Below, one piece after another: positions 50,494 to 60,547 of a stretch of DNA of 64,000 bases. The notes beneath the pieces are model-generated. The model ran no database searches. It was given only the letters and a program-made list of their open reading frames with translations, and was not told where the DNA came from. Position numbers and translations under genes: made by a program. The first letter of the stretch is position 1; every line of letters begins with the position of its first letter. Source of the stretch: Bdellovibrio bacteriovorus W (GTDB lineage: Bacteria; Bdellovibrionota; Bdellovibrionia; Bdellovibrionales; Bdellovibrionaceae); assembly GCA_000525675.1 (NCBI GenBank), contig CP002190.1, forward strand, positions 2,790,001 to 2,854,000. Reading direction: 5' to 3'.

Positions 50494-51597
50494 CTAGTGC
50501 TCAACGTGAACGCGAGCCGCTTTATTCATGTAATAGCCGTTCTTAGCTCTAAAAATATACTTTGGCTTTTCATAATCTGGTTCAATCATTTTACGAAGCC
50601 TTTTAATCGTCACGTAAATCTTATTATCGTGAACGGCAGGATCGTAAGGCTGCTTCCAGATATTTTCAACTAAGTATTCTTTGGAATATACTTGGCCCTG
50701 ATTCTGTACAAACAATCTCAAGAGATCGAGAAGGATAAATTGATTTTTGAAATCAATTTTCCCGAGCTTTCTTTCAGTTACGGAATGGTTTGAGCTATCA
50801 AAAACTAAATCATAACTTGACTGAGAGTCAGCTCCAATTTTTTCAGCATGGAAGTTTGCGATCCTTGCTAAGCGAACATGGTTTGTCTCATCAATAGACT
50901 TGCGAGCTAGCGATAAATAAACGCGCGCTAGATCTTTCTCGCCCATTTCAAAATACACATCGCCTAATTGAATCATCAAATATGAAGCCATCACAACGTT
51001 GCGTGTTTCTTTTAAAGCATCATAAGCTTTCCAAAGAACCGTCACGGACTCTTCATACTTCTTCATTTGCGCCAAAATGTTTCCATTCAGAACAAGAGAC
51101 GAAATTCTTAGTTCAGGAAAACTGTAAACTTGGAAGAACACTTCAAGGTTGTAGATTTCTTTAAGGGCATCTGCGTAGCGAGCCACAGTCGGGCTCGAGT
51201 AGACCATGGCAAGGCCGAAGATGGCTTTACAGATATCTTCCTTGTTGTCAGAAGAAAGAGCGAGTGCCAAAGCTTTTTGGATATAGTCTAAGGCAACATC
51301 AATTTGCCCTTTATAGAAGGCGCAAATAGCAAGCGTGTAATATGTTTTTGAGTTAAGTTCGAAACCCTCTTTAAGAACTAAATCTTGAAGACGCTCCTTG
51401 GTATCATTGATCAATTCGTATTGCTCAGTCTCTGCATAGATACGCAGAAGAATGTTGGCACAATCTAGATACTTGGAAAAGTTCTTGGCGGCAAAATATC
51501 CACGAGAGGCCTCGTCGAGGTTCTCTGTCGCGGACTTAAACTCTCCGCGGTCTGAATATAACTTGCCGAGCTCGAAAGCACGATCTACTGAAGTCAT
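50494..51597 (-). CDS. TPR protein with C-terminal OmpR-type winged helix
   Basis: Residues 1-250 hold six or so tetratricopeptide repeats (for example AICAFYKGQIDVALDYIQKALALA). Residues 275-360 form the DNA-binding domain of OmpR type: FKNQFILLDLLRLFVQNQGQVYSKEYLVENIWKQ and HDNKIYVTIKRLRKMIEPD. It is a one-component regulator without receiver domain; the TPRs may sense a peptide or protein. In tandem with an exported protein. Confidence 0.83.
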   Translation of the reverse strand: MTSVDRAFELGKLYSDRGEFKSATENLDEASRGYFAAKNFSKYLDCANILLRIYAETEQYELINDTKERLQDLVLKEGFELNSKTYYTLAICAFYKGQIDVALDYIQKALALALSSDNKEDICKAIFGLAMVYSSPTVARYADALKEIYNLEVFFQVYSFPELRISSLVLNGNILAQMKKYEESVTVLWKAYDALKETRNVVMASYLMIQLGDVYFEMGEKDLARVYLSLARKSIDETNHVRLARIANFHAEKIGADSQSSYDLVFDSSNHSVTERKLGKIDFKNQFILLDLLRLFVQNQGQVYSKEYLVENIWKQPYDPAVHDNKIYVTIKRLRKMIEPDYEKPKYIFRAKNGYYMNKAARVHVEH

Positions 51598-51780
51598 AAG
51601 CTGTTAAAACTCCAAAACAATTTTTAAATTACTCGCTGGCGTAAGTTTTTTACAGATTGTTAGGATTTCGTCAATGGAAGACGCATAGGGATGCCAGTTT
51701 TTTAAGCATTATGAGAATTCATTTCAGGAATGTAATGAGTATTTTTTCTCTGTCGCGCTGCGAATCCCTTGAATTCAATA

Positions 51781-51808
51781 GAAAAGGGGCTCTTTCGAGC
51801 CCCTTTTC
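51781..51808. terminator. Terminator after lon
   Basis: GAAAAGGGGCTC and GAGCCCCTTTTC around TTTC. It lies 26 bases past the lon stop on the minus strand. Confidence 0.88.
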
Positions 51809-51833
51809 AGTAAATTTAAGACGTTTTCACAGA

Positions 51834-54335
51834 TTAGTGATGATGCACAGATTGACCAGTGTATTGAGCTTTGATGCCGAACTGGCTTTCTTTTTGAACC
51901 TTGAAAAGCTCTTTTGGTGACTTGATATCAAGCGCGTTGATAAGAACCTGATCCACATGGTCCACCAGAATCACTTTCAAATCCTTCATCACTTCCTTCG
52001 GAATATCTTTCAGATCCTTTTCATTCTCTTTCGGGCAGATAATGATTTTAATACCGCCACGATGAGCTGCAAGGATTTTCTCTTTTAACCCACCGATCGC
52101 CATCACACGGCCTCTTAGAGAAACCTCACCAGTCATAGCTACAGTGCGCTTAACTGGAATTTTTGTGATCGCAGATACGATCGAAGTCGTCAGAGCAATA
52201 CCCGCTGAAGGACCATCTTTTGGAACAGCTCCTTCAGGTAAATGGATGTGAACGTCGATGTTCGAGAAGAACTCTTTGTCCAAACCAAACAATGGACCAC
52301 GTGATCTCACGTAACTCATTGCTGCCGCACACGACTCTTTCATCACATCACCTAGCTGACCTGTCACTGTGAACTTTCCTTTTCCAGGAACAACGCTCAC
52401 CTCAACTGCCAACAGATCTCCACCCACTTCAGTCCAAGCCATACCATTCGTTAAACCGATTTCGTTTTCAGTCTCGATCATACCGAATTTGTATTTATGC
52501 GGACCCAATAACTCCACAAGTTTTTGTGGCGTTACTACAAAGCCCTTTGAAGCAGACTTCGAAGCAGTCTTCGCTGTCTTCGTAGAAGTCTTTTTGCCAG
52601 CAGCTTTCTTAGCTGTGGCTTTGGCTTCTTCTTTAAAGCTATCAACCGCTTCACCCATAACGATCTCTTTTGCGACCTTACGAGCAACGTTTGCAAATTG
52701 TCTTTCTAAGTTACGCACACCCGCTTCACGAGTGTAGTAACGGATCACATCACGAATAGTTTCGTCTTTAACCGTGATATTGTAATCCTTCAAACCATGA
52801 TTCTCTAACTGCTTAGGAACCAAGTAGTTTTTCGCGATATTGAACTTCTCTTGCTCGATATAACCTTCCAAATTGATGATCTCCATACGATCAAGCAATG
52901 GACGTGGAATCGTGTGCAATGAGTTCGCAGTAGCGATAAACATTACTTTTGATAAGTCATAATCAAGTTCCAAGTAGTGATCTTGGAAAGTGCTGTTCTG
53001 TTCTGGATCAAGAACTTCAAGCATCGCCGCCGCTGGATCTCCGCGGAAGTCATTTGCCATTTTATCGATCTCATCCAGAAGAACTAATGGATTCCCCTTA
53101 TCAACCTTACGAAGTGCTTGAAGTATTTTACCTGGCATCGCACCTACGTATGTTTTACGGTGACCACGGATCTCAGCTTCATCACGAACCCCACCCAGTG
53201 AGATTCTCGCAAACTGACGGTTCAACGACTCTGCAATAGATCTTGCCAAAGAAGTCTTACCTACACCTGGAGGGCCCGCTAAACAAAGGATTGGACCCTT
53301 CATATCAGGAGAAATCGCAAGGACTGCTAGGTACTCAAGAATTCTATCTTTAACTTTCTCTAAGCCCCAATGGTCATTATCAAGAATCTTCTGTGCATTC
53401 TTAATATCATGCTTTTCTTCAGTGTAATCCTGCCAAGGCAATGAAAGAACCCAGTCGATGTAGTTGCGAACCACAGTCGCTTCAGCTGACATCGGAGACA
53501 TCATCTTAAGCTTCTTGATTTCCTTCATCACTTTGTCTTTAGCCTCTTGGCTCATTTTCTTAGCTTTAGTTTTTAACTCTAAATCCTGAAGCTCTGCTTG
53601 GTAGTCATCTTTTTCACCAAGCTCTTTTTGAATAGCCTGCATTTGCTCGTTCAAATAGTACTCTTTTTGAGAGCGCTCCATTTGTTTCTTCACGCGAGTG
53701 CGTATCTTCTTCTCAACTTCAAGAATTTCGATCTCGCCCGTCATTAGATTCAACAGGTGCTCTAGGCGCGCTGCTGGATCGATGATTTCAAGGGCAGATT
53801 GTTTGTCTTCTAATTTCAAATTCAGTTGAGCAACGATGATATCCGCTAGCTCTCCTGGATTTTCAATAGTAGAAACTCTCATTAAAATTTCAGGCGGGAT
53901 GCGCTTGTTTAATTTTACGTAAGTTTCGAAAGTTGATTTCACAGAACGCACGAGCGCTTGCGCTTCAACCATGTTTTCTGTGTCTTCCTCAAGAGCTTCA
54001 CACGCAACCACAAAGAAATTGTCGTTGTTTACGAAATTCTTAATCTTCACACGGCGCTTGCCTTCAACCAGAACTTTTACTGTTCCGTCTGGCAATCGAA
54101 GTAGCTGAATGATTGTACCGATAGTGCCGATAGAGAAAATATCTTTAGGCTCGGGATTGTTCGTTTTGGCGTCCTTTTGAGCAGCCAGTACGATATCAAT
54201 TTGCTTACTCATGGCCTCTTCAAGAGCGTTTATACTCTTTTCACGACCTACGAACAGAGGCATCATCATATGTGGAAAAATGATGAGATCTCTTAGGGGT
54301 AAAAGGGGTAGTTGTTGTACTTTTCCCTCGCTCAT
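51834..54335 (-). CDS. lon: Lon ATP-dependent protease with a basic insert
   Basis: Degrades misfolded and regulatory proteins. N-terminal LAN domain ([13 protein letters not shown]), AAA with Walker [10 protein letters not shown] and LDEIDKM, protease with PKDGPSAG catalytic Ser (about 710) and Lys (about 753). Total 833 residues against about 784 in E. coli; the extra length lies in a Lys/Ala/Ser/Thr-rich stretch at about residues 565-597 ([15 protein letters not shown] then TAKTASKS) between the AAA and protease domains. It also ends in QSVHHH. GGGAGAGGA precedes the ATG. Confidence 0.97.
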   Translation of the reverse strand: MSEGKVQQLPLLPLRDLIIFPHMMMPLFVGREKSINALEEAMSKQIDIVLAAQKDAKTNNPEPKDIFSIGTIGTIIQLLRLPDGTVKVLVEGKRRVKIKNFVNNDNFFVVACEALEEDTENMVEAQALVRSVKSTFETYVKLNKRIPPEILMRVSTIENPGELADIIVAQLNLKLEDKQSALEIIDPAARLEHLLNLMTGEIEILEVEKKIRTRVKKQMERSQKEYYLNEQMQAIQKELGEKDDYQAELQDLELKTKAKKMSQEAKDKVMKEIKKLKMMSPMSAEATVVRNYIDWVLSLPWQDYTEEKHDIKNAQKILDNDHWGLEKVKDRILEYLAVLAISPDMKGPILCLAGPPGVGKTSLARSIAESLNRQFARISLGGVRDEAEIRGHRKTYVGAMPGKILQALRKVDKGNPLVLLDEIDKMANDFRGDPAAAMLEVLDPEQNSTFQDHYLELDYDLSKVMFIATANSLHTIPRPLLDRMEIINLEGYIEQEKFNIAKNYLVPKQLENHGLKDYNITVKDETIRDVIRYYTREAGVRNLERQFANVARKVAKEIVMGEAVDSFKEEAKATAKKAAGKKTSTKTAKTASKSASKGFVVTPQKLVELLGPHKYKFGMIETENEIGLTNGMAWTEVGGDLLAVEVSVVPGKGKFTVTGQLGDVMKESCAAAMSYVRSRGPLFGLDKEFFSNIDVHIHLPEGAVPKDGPSAGIALTTSIVSAITKIPVKRTVAMTGEVSLRGRVMAIGGLKEKILAAHRGGIKIIICPKENEKDLKDIPKEVMKDLKVILVDHVDQVLINALDIKSPKELFKVQKESQFGIKAQYTGQSVHHH

Positions 54336-54653
54336 ATCCTCTCCCTCCCTGTGGGTTTTCGAGCTAACTTAGGCTTAGACCCAAGCCGAATTTATGACGG
54401 TTAATTAATCCTTTAAAAAACCATCAAAACTCTTCTTATAGCTTAACTATGGTAACGATTGGTGGGAAGTAAATATGGCGTTATAAAAAGACTCCTAGCC
54501 CTATTCCAAAGCCCGAGGTTTATTATGACAGTTTTTCATAAGTTTACCCCACTTTGAGACTTCGCTTCAGGCTTAATTATTATGTAAGATTGCAGTCATT
54601 CTTTCAGATTTGTAATCGGATTTTCTTAGTTAAATCATGCTTTTTTTGTCATT
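54336..54653. other. Divergent intergenic region between lon and the histidine kinase
   Basis: Contains the promoters of lon (minus) and the kinase (plus) but I cannot place either with confidence. GGCTT-AGACCC-AAGCC at about 54374-54389 is a short hairpin. No reading frame with a ribosome site and no recognised RNA. Confidence 0.4.
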
Positions 54654-56198
54654 TTGTTCGATAAGAGAGGTGTGAGCGTAATAAAGAGTCGTGGCTGGTT
54701 CAGCAAAAATTCTCTATCTCTTAAGTTACTTATTGCGACCGGCGCCATAAGCTTATTGGCCTCTATTGCCTTAACTGCTGCCCAGCTCTACTTCGACTAT
54801 CAACGTGATTTGAAAAAGCTTTCTGAAAACTTAAGCGTGATTGAAACGTCCTACCTTCAATCGATTGCCGAAAACCTTTGGGCCTATGACACTCGCCTTT
54901 TAAATATCCAGCTTGAGGGATTAAGCCGCCTTCCCGGCGTGAGCTTCTTGCGTCTGACCGCCGATGGCCGCATTCTCTATGAGTTCGGTAACTTTCAACT
55001 TCTGGACAACGGGGACAAGCACTTCGACATCATTTACCCCGAAAATAACGAGACCCTCGGAAGCCTAGAGGTTCAACTGGATATTCGTGCCCTTCGCAAT
55101 CATTACCTCACCGAAGCAGGCTGGATATTTATTCGAGAGGCTGCAAAAACGCTGCTGGTAGTTCTTTGCCTATTCTTTATTTTTAATAATGTTTTAGTGG
55201 TTCATATCAAAAGAATCGCAGAATATTTAAAAAGCTCGGTGAAAAACGAAAGCGCCACTTTAAGCTTAAAACGCCATCATGCACAAAAAGATGAACTCGA
55301 CATACTTGTTACCTCTATCAACACTTTTCGATCTGATCTCTTCGAAGCAAATAATAAACTCTCAACTCTTAATCATGATCTTGAAGCCAAGGTTGAAGAT
55401 CGTACTCGTCAGTTGACGACAAAAAATGCGAGCCTTGAAAAGGCCATGAACCAAATTAAGCGCATGCAGGCAACTCTGGTTGCCCAAGAAAGATTGGCCT
55501 CCTTAGGCAGCCTTACTGCAAGCGTTGCCCACGAGATCCGCAATCCTTTAAACTTTGTTTTAAATTTCAGTGAACTATTAACAGATACGGAGTCTCTCGA
55601 AGAAGTAGGCGAAATCAGTAAGGTGATTTTAAAACACAGTCAACGCATCGATCAGATTGTACGATCTATGCAAATTCTATCCGGATACGACAGCGACACC
55701 TATGAAGTTTTGAATTTAAACGAGATCATGATGAAGGCCTATCAAGAAACAATCGCCTCTCGTTCGTTAGCATCTAGTTATATTCCCCCAAAGGTCACCT
55801 ATCGCCTTGCCGAAAACATTTCTACACATGTTTATCCACACTCTCTTTTGAGAGCTCTCACCAATATTATTGACAACGCCATTAATGCTCTTGAAAAGAA
55901 ATCCATCACCAATAAGAGCTTCGAGCCCGAGCTTATTCTTTCCACGAGTGTTCGTGATGAAATGGCCGTCCTCACTATCCGCGATAACGGGGCGGGTATT
56001 CCATCCATTCTTGGCGAAAAAGTTTTTGATCCTTTTCTCAGTACCAAAGCTTCTGGGGAGGGTGCAGGCCTTGGATTGACAGTGGCTTTTAACATTGCCC
56101 AAAAGCACGGGGGCACCCTTAAATATTCAAGCGAATTAGGACAATGGACCGAGTTTTCATTGTCGATTCCATTGGCCCATGAAAGAGTGACGACATGA
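54654..56198 (+). CDS. Sensor histidine kinase
   Basis: Two membrane helices (about residues 22-45 and 160-185) enclose a periplasmic sensor domain; then HAMP, a coiled coil (HDLEAKVEDRTRQLTTKNASLEKA), the H-box SVAHEIRNPLNFVLNFSEL with the phospho-accepting His, N-box NIIDNAINAL and G boxes DNGAGI and GEGAGLGL. Start is uncertain: TTG 54654 has no ribosome site, while GAGAGG lies at 54664 with GTG 54672 right after. Stop overlaps the response regulator ATG by four bases. Confidence 0.9.
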   Translation: MFDKRGVSVIKSRGWFSKNSLSLKLLIATGAISLLASIALTAAQLYFDYQRDLKKLSENLSVIETSYLQSIAENLWAYDTRLLNIQLEGLSRLPGVSFLRLTADGRILYEFGNFQLLDNGDKHFDIIYPENNETLGSLEVQLDIRALRNHYLTEAGWIFIREAAKTLLVVLCLFFIFNNVLVVHIKRIAEYLKSSVKNESATLSLKRHHAQKDELDILVTSINTFRSDLFEANNKLSTLNHDLEAKVEDRTRQLTTKNASLEKAMNQIKRMQATLVAQERLASLGSLTASVAHEIRNPLNFVLNFSELLTDTESLEEVGEISKVILKHSQRIDQIVRSMQILSGYDSDTYEVLNLNEIMMKAYQETIASRSLASSYIPPKVTYRLAENISTHVYPHSLLRALTNIIDNAINALEKKSITNKSFEPELILSTSVRDEMAVLTIRDNGAGIPSILGEKVFDPFLSTKASGEGAGLGLTVAFNIAQKHGGTLKYSSELGQWTEFSLSIPLAHERVTT

Positions 56199-56590
56199 CT
56201 CATATAGTAATCGTCGACGACGAAGCAGATACACATATGCTGTATAAGTTACGATTTAAAAAGATCTTTCCAAATATAGGCGAGAATCTAAAGCTAGTTT
56301 CATTTCTGAGTGCACGCGAGTGCTTGGACTATTTGCAAAATCCAGAGACTCCCAAGGTAGATGTCGTCTTATCTGACATCAATATGCCAGAGATGGATGG
56401 ATTCTCTTTACTTAAACAGATCCGAGCTTTAAGCCCGCAACTTCCGGTCTACATGGTGAGCGCCTATGAATCTGCCGACTTCCGTCAAAAAGCTCTGCAA
56501 CTAGGAGCTTCTCGCTTCCTAAGTAAGCCTGTCGATTTTACGGCTTTACGACAGATGTTACTGACGGATTTGCAGATTCCTGAACAATAG
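56195..56590 (+). CDS. Response regulator, stand-alone receiver domain
   Basis: 131-residue CheY-like receiver: acidic pair in VIVDDEADTH, phospho-acceptor D61 in DVVLSDINMPEMDGF, and the conserved Lys in FLSKPVD. No output domain. It overlaps the kinase by four bases, so it is the cognate partner. It likely acts by protein contact or phosphotransfer. Confidence 0.93.
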   Translation: MTHIVIVDDEADTHMLYKLRFKKIFPNIGENLKLVSFLSARECLDYLQNPETPKVDVVLSDINMPEMDGFSLLKQIRALSPQLPVYMVSAYESADFRQKALQLGASRFLSKPVDFTALRQMLLTDLQIPEQ

Positions 56591-56708
56591 CGTTATGCCC
56601 ATCCGTAGACAAATTGAAGTCTCGCTTCCCTTGCGCGATTCCATGAATGGAAAACGCAAATCCCGTGACTAAAACCATCACCATTGCCACTACTATTAAA
56701 TCGCGCAT
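56538..56708 (-). CDS. Small exported or membrane peptide, 56 residues, antisense to the response regulator end
   Basis: ATG 56708 has AGGGGA seven bases upstream and reads MRDLIVVAMVMVLVTGFAFS, a signal-like hydrophobic stretch, followed by a polar part rich in Asn/Ser ending KP and TAA at 56538. It overlaps the last 53 bases of the response regulator on the opposite strand. Short but with good ribosome site and a plausible N-terminus. Family not recognised. Confidence 0.5.
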   Translation of the reverse strand: MRDLIVVAMVMVLVTGFAFSIHGIAQGKRDFNLSTDGHNAIVQESANPSVTSVVKP

Positions 56709-56796
56709 CTCTGATCCCCTCGCTCTGTGAGGAGGTTATTCAGATTCGTGTCCCAATGGCGACTTACGATCCTGTCATCTGCAATTCTACAAATGA

Positions 56797-56830
56797 AAAA
56801 AAGCCAGAGAGTGCTTCTCTGGCTTTTTTT
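56797..56830. terminator. Bidirectional terminator downstream of clpX
   Basis: Arms AAAAGCCAGAGA and TCTCTGGCTTTT around GTGCT with A/T runs on both sides. Lies 24 bases after the clpX stop on the minus strand. Confidence 0.92.
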
Positions 56831-56853
56831 CATTTTTAATTTTTTAATTGCAA

Positions 56854-58146
56854 CTAGGCGGTGTTTTTCTTTTTTGCTTCCTCTTCAGCCTGGATTTCTT
56901 CTTCTGTCTTATAGACAATCACTGGCTGTGCACTTTCATTGATCACGTTCTCATCAATGATGACTTCCTTCACATTATTTTGTGATGGAATGTCGTACAT
57001 AATATCAAGCATAGCAGTTTCAAGAACTCCACGCAGACCACGAGCTCCCGTTTTACGCTTCAAAGCCATCTGTGCAACTGCGCGCAGGGCCTTGTCAGTA
57101 AATTTCAGCTCTACTCCCTCAAAACCAAAAAGTCTTTGATATTGCTTCGTAATCGCATTTTTAGGGCGAACAAGAATATCCATTAAGGCCTCTTCATCTA
57201 AAGGAGCTAGAACCGCGATTGCTGGCAAGCGACCAATAAACTCCGGGATTAAACCGAATTTTGAAAGGTCATCTGGTTCAATCTTAGTTAAGATATCCGC
57301 ACTCTTTTCCACTTCTTTTTCAGAGCGGATGTCGGCGGCAATACCCATCGTACGATTCGAAGTTCTGTTTTCGATAATTTTATCCAAGCCCACAAACGCT
57401 CCACCCACGATGAAGAGAACATTTGTTGTGTCCACTTGAATAAACTCTTGCTGTGGATGCTTTCTTCCACCTTTTGGTGGAAGGCTCGCAACCGTACCTT
57501 CAAGAATTTTCAAAAGTGCTTGCTGAACACCCTCACCACTCACGTCGCGCGTGATAGAGGGGTTCTCTGACTTACGAGCAATTTTATCGATCTCATCCAC
57601 GTAGATAATTCCACGCTGGGCTTTTTCAACATCGTAATCAGAAGCTTGCAGAAGATTCAGGACAACGTTTTCAACGTCTTCACCCACATAACCGGCTTCA
57701 GTCAATGTCGTCGCATCTGCCATCGCAAAAGGGACGTTCAAGATTTTAGCAATCGTTTGTGCTAGTAAAGTTTTACCCGATCCCGTTGGTCCAATAAGTA
57801 AGATGTTGGATTTCTGCATCTCAACTTCAGCACTCTTTTTACCACTTGATAAAGCATTCACACGCTTATAGTGATTATGAACCGCTACTGCCAAAGTTTT
57901 CTTCGCTTGGACCTGACCAATTACGTAATCATCAAGATATGTTTTGATATCTGCTGGTTTAGGAACTTTAAAAGTACCTTTTACCGCCGTCTCTCTATCT
58001 TTTTCTTCATCGATAATGTCATTGCATAGATCAATACATTCATCGCAAATGTAAACACCTGGGCCAGCAATCAGTTTTTTAACTTCTTTCTGTCCTTTGC
58101 CGCAAAAACTACACCTTAAAGCGCCATTCGTGTCTTTAGTTGTCAT
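56854..58146 (-). CDS. clpX: ClpX, ATPase of ClpXP
   Basis: Recognises degrons including the LAA tail put on by tmRNA and feeds substrates into ClpP. N-terminal zinc-binding domain (CSFCGKGQ ... CDECIDLC), Walker [13 protein letters not shown], Walker B IIYVDEID, sensor and IGF-type loop ([11 protein letters not shown]) for ClpP docking. 430 residues. Six bases downstream of clpP, on the same strand; the pair is an operon. Here the trigger-factor gene usual in this operon is absent upstream of clpP. Confidence 0.97.
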   Translation of the reverse strand: MTTKDTNGALRCSFCGKGQKEVKKLIAGPGVYICDECIDLCNDIIDEEKDRETAVKGTFKVPKPADIKTYLDDYVIGQVQAKKTLAVAVHNHYKRVNALSSGKKSAEVEMQKSNILLIGPTGSGKTLLAQTIAKILNVPFAMADATTLTEAGYVGEDVENVVLNLLQASDYDVEKAQRGIIYVDEIDKIARKSENPSITRDVSGEGVQQALLKILEGTVASLPPKGGRKHPQQEFIQVDTTNVLFIVGGAFVGLDKIIENRTSNRTMGIAADIRSEKEVEKSADILTKIEPDDLSKFGLIPEFIGRLPAIAVLAPLDEEALMDILVRPKNAITKQYQRLFGFEGVELKFTDKALRAVAQMALKRKTGARGLRGVLETAMLDIMYDIPSQNNVKEVIIDENVINESAQPVIVYKTEEEIQAEEEAKKKNTA

Positions 58147-58152
58147 TCAAGT

Positions 58153-58791
58153 TTATCCTTTTTTCGCTTTTCTAGATTCTACGACATGATCAAGCAAACC
58201 AAATTCTTTTGCCTGATATGGATCCATAAAGTTATCGCGTTCCATCTGTTCTCTCAAGAACTCATATGGTTTGCCCGTGTGAGTCTCGTAAATACGAGTG
58301 AGTTTTTCTTTTGTCTTGATGAGCTCTCTTGCATGAATTTCGATATCAGTCACCTGACCCGACAATCCGCCACCCGCGAGAAGTGGCTGATGGATCATGA
58401 TACGCGTGTTCGGAAGACTGTAGCGCTTGCCTTCAGTACCTGCCGTTAAAAGCAACGATCCCATGCTTGCAGCCATGCCCATACAATATGTCGCTACGTC
58501 ACACTTAACAAATTGCATAATATCGTAAATCGCCAATCCTGCGGAAACACTTCCACCAGGAGAGTTGATGTAGAGATGGATATCTTTATCTGGATTATCA
58601 ACCTCTAGGAATAGGAACTGCGCAATAATCGCATTGGCAATCTCGTCCGTTACCGGAGATCCAAGAATAATGATGCGATCCTTAAGAAGTCTTGAGTAAA
58701 TATCATAGGATCTTTCGCCCTTGGATGTTTGTTCTATGACGTATGGGATGAGTGCCACTGCTGTCTCCTGTGGTTGTAATTGAAGTGTCAT
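58153..58791 (-). CDS. clpP: ClpP protease subunit
   Basis: Self-compartmentalised serine protease. Catalytic triad Ser109 in MAASMGS, His134 in RIMIHQP, Asp186 in MERDNF. Opens with [22 protein letters not shown], typical of ClpP. 212 residues. Forms ClpXP with the next gene. A GGAGAC precedes the start. Confidence 0.97.
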   Translation of the reverse strand: MTLQLQPQETAVALIPYVIEQTSKGERSYDIYSRLLKDRIIILGSPVTDEIANAIIAQFLFLEVDNPDKDIHLYINSPGGSVSAGLAIYDIMQFVKCDVATYCMGMAASMGSLLLTAGTEGKRYSLPNTRIMIHQPLLAGGGLSGQVTDIEIHARELIKTKEKLTRIYETHTGKPYEFLREQMERDNFMDPYQAKEFGLLDHVVESRKAKKG

Positions 58792-58908
58792 TCTGTGCTA
58801 CCTATCGGAATAGTTTCGCAGGACTTTATGAAAAAGCCTTGGTCCATAAATACCTCTGTGCTACATCTAATAGCGTTTCACAAAACCGAATCATATTAAG
58901 GGGTTCAC

Positions 58909-60417
58909 ATGACTTGCAATTTAATCAACAAAGACATTCAAACGATGACTAGCCCGGCTTTGGTCGTGTTTTCAGTAGCTTCTGATGAAAAAAATAAGCT
59001 CGCAAAACTGACTCATTCTGATCTAGGTAAAAAACTAGCTCCTTCTATCGAGGACAAAATCATCACTGGAAAACACCTTGAAGCTATCTCTTACAGAGAG
59101 ATCTCTTACAAAGGTTTCCGCAATGTTGTGGTTATCGGCTTAGGTAAAGAAGCAGACATGACTCACGAAACAGTTCGCCAAGCTGTGGCTGCTGCTTACG
59201 AAGCTGTGAAAGCTTTGGGAGTTGATGAAGCTGTTCTTCACTTTGATGGCATTACAACTTCTAAAAAAGAAGCGCCTGAGTTTGTTCGCGCGACTGTAGA
59301 AGGTTTGATCCTAACTTCTTATGTATTTGATGAACTTATGTCTTCTAAAAAAGAAGATAAGAAGAAGAAAGAACTTACTTTCCATGTAGTTTCTAAACTT
59401 GCTACCGAGAAAGCAGTTAAAGATGCCTTCAACGAAGGTGTTATCTTAGCTTCATGCTCAAATTTCTCAAAACGTCTTGGTGACATGCCTGGAAATCTAA
59501 TGACTCCATCAATCTTGGCTCAAGAGGCTGTTAACGCCGCTAAGGGTACTGGACTGAAAGTTACTGTTTGGGACAAAGCTCGTATTAAAAAAGAAAAAAT
59601 GGGTGGCCTTCTTGGAGTTTCCAATGGTTCTGCACAAGATCCACGCTTCATCATCATGGAATACAAAGGCGCAGCAGCAACTAAAAAGCCTGTTGTCTTC
59701 GTTGGTAAAGGTTTAACTTTCGACTGCGGTGGTATCTCTATTAAACCATCTGCGGGTATGGAAGAAATGAAATACGATATGTGCGGTGGCGCGAACGTGA
59801 TCGGAACTCTAATCGCTATTGCAAAACTAAAACTTAAAATCAACGCTGTCGGCCTTGTGGCTGCCACTGAAAACCTAGTAGGTCCTGCGGCAACTAAGCC
59901 TGGCGATATCCATACAGCTCGCAATGGTAAAACATTTGAAGTTAACAACACAGATGCTGAAGGTCGCTTAATCCTAGCGGATGCCCTTTCTTACGCTACT
60001 GAATTAAAGCCGCAAATCATCATCGACGCTGCAACTTTAACTGGCGCTATCGTTATTGCTCTAGGCAATACACACACTGGTTATTTCACTCGCAATGCTG
60101 ATTTGAAAAACAAAATTGAAAAAGCGGCGACAACTTCTGGTGAGTGGGTATGGAACATGCCTCTTTGCGACTACCACGTTAAAGATATCAAAGGTACATT
60201 TGCAGATATCTCTAATATCTCTTCATTCAGAGGTGCTGGTTCTGCAACTGCAGCAGCTTTCCTTGAGCAGTTTGTGGGTGAAGGAATCCCTTGGGCACAC
60301 TTTGATATCGCAGGTACTGCGTGGGCTGTTGGCAATAGACTTCCTTACGCTCCGAAAAAAGGTGCTTCTGGCGCGATGCTGAGAACGTTTGTTGAGCTTG
60401 CAAAACAGCACGCTTAA
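58909..60417 (+). CDS. pepA: Leucyl aminopeptidase, M17
   Basis: Manganese/zinc aminopeptidase that removes N-terminal residues and helps recycle peptides made by proteases. NTDAEGRL is the M17 signature; VGKGLTFDCGGISIKPSAGMEEMKYDMCGGANVIGT gives metal and catalytic residues (split here as VGKGLTFDCGGISIKP and KYDMCGGANVIGT). About 502 residues, full length. AAGGGG before the ATG. Divergent from clpP. Confidence 0.95.
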   Translation: MTCNLINKDIQTMTSPALVVFSVASDEKNKLAKLTHSDLGKKLAPSIEDKIITGKHLEAISYREISYKGFRNVVVIGLGKEADMTHETVRQAVAAAYEAVKALGVDEAVLHFDGITTSKKEAPEFVRATVEGLILTSYVFDELMSSKKEDKKKKELTFHVVSKLATEKAVKDAFNEGVILASCSNFSKRLGDMPGNLMTPSILAQEAVNAAKGTGLKVTVWDKARIKKEKMGGLLGVSNGSAQDPRFIIMEYKGAAATKKPVVFVGKGLTFDCGGISIKPSAGMEEMKYDMCGGANVIGTLIAIAKLKLKINAVGLVAATENLVGPAATKPGDIHTARNGKTFEVNNTDAEGRLILADALSYATELKPQIIIDAATLTGAIVIALGNTHTGYFTRNADLKNKIEKAATTSGEWVWNMPLCDYHVKDIKGTFADISNISSFRGAGSATAAAFLEQFVGEGIPWAHFDIAGTAWAVGNRLPYAPKKGASGAMLRTFVELAKQHA

Positions 60418-60510
60418 TAACACAGCGTTTCGAGAGAGAGGGAGCCTATCCCCTCTCTAGTTCCAGATAGCTTTTTTATCTCGTTTTTGTTTTTATTTTA
60501 TTGAACCTAA

Positions 60511-60547
60511 AAAAAACCTCAGGAAATATAACTCCTGAGGTTTTTTT
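60511..60547 (+). terminator. Terminator of pepA that also holds the next gene's ribosome site
   Basis: CCTCAGGA (60517-60524) and TCCTGAGG (60533-60540) form an eight-base stem, extended by A and T runs, with TTTTTTT at 60541-60547. The GAGG in the right arm is seven bases before the ATG of the carbonic anhydrase (60548), so folding of the hairpin would hide the ribosome site. Confidence 0.8.
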
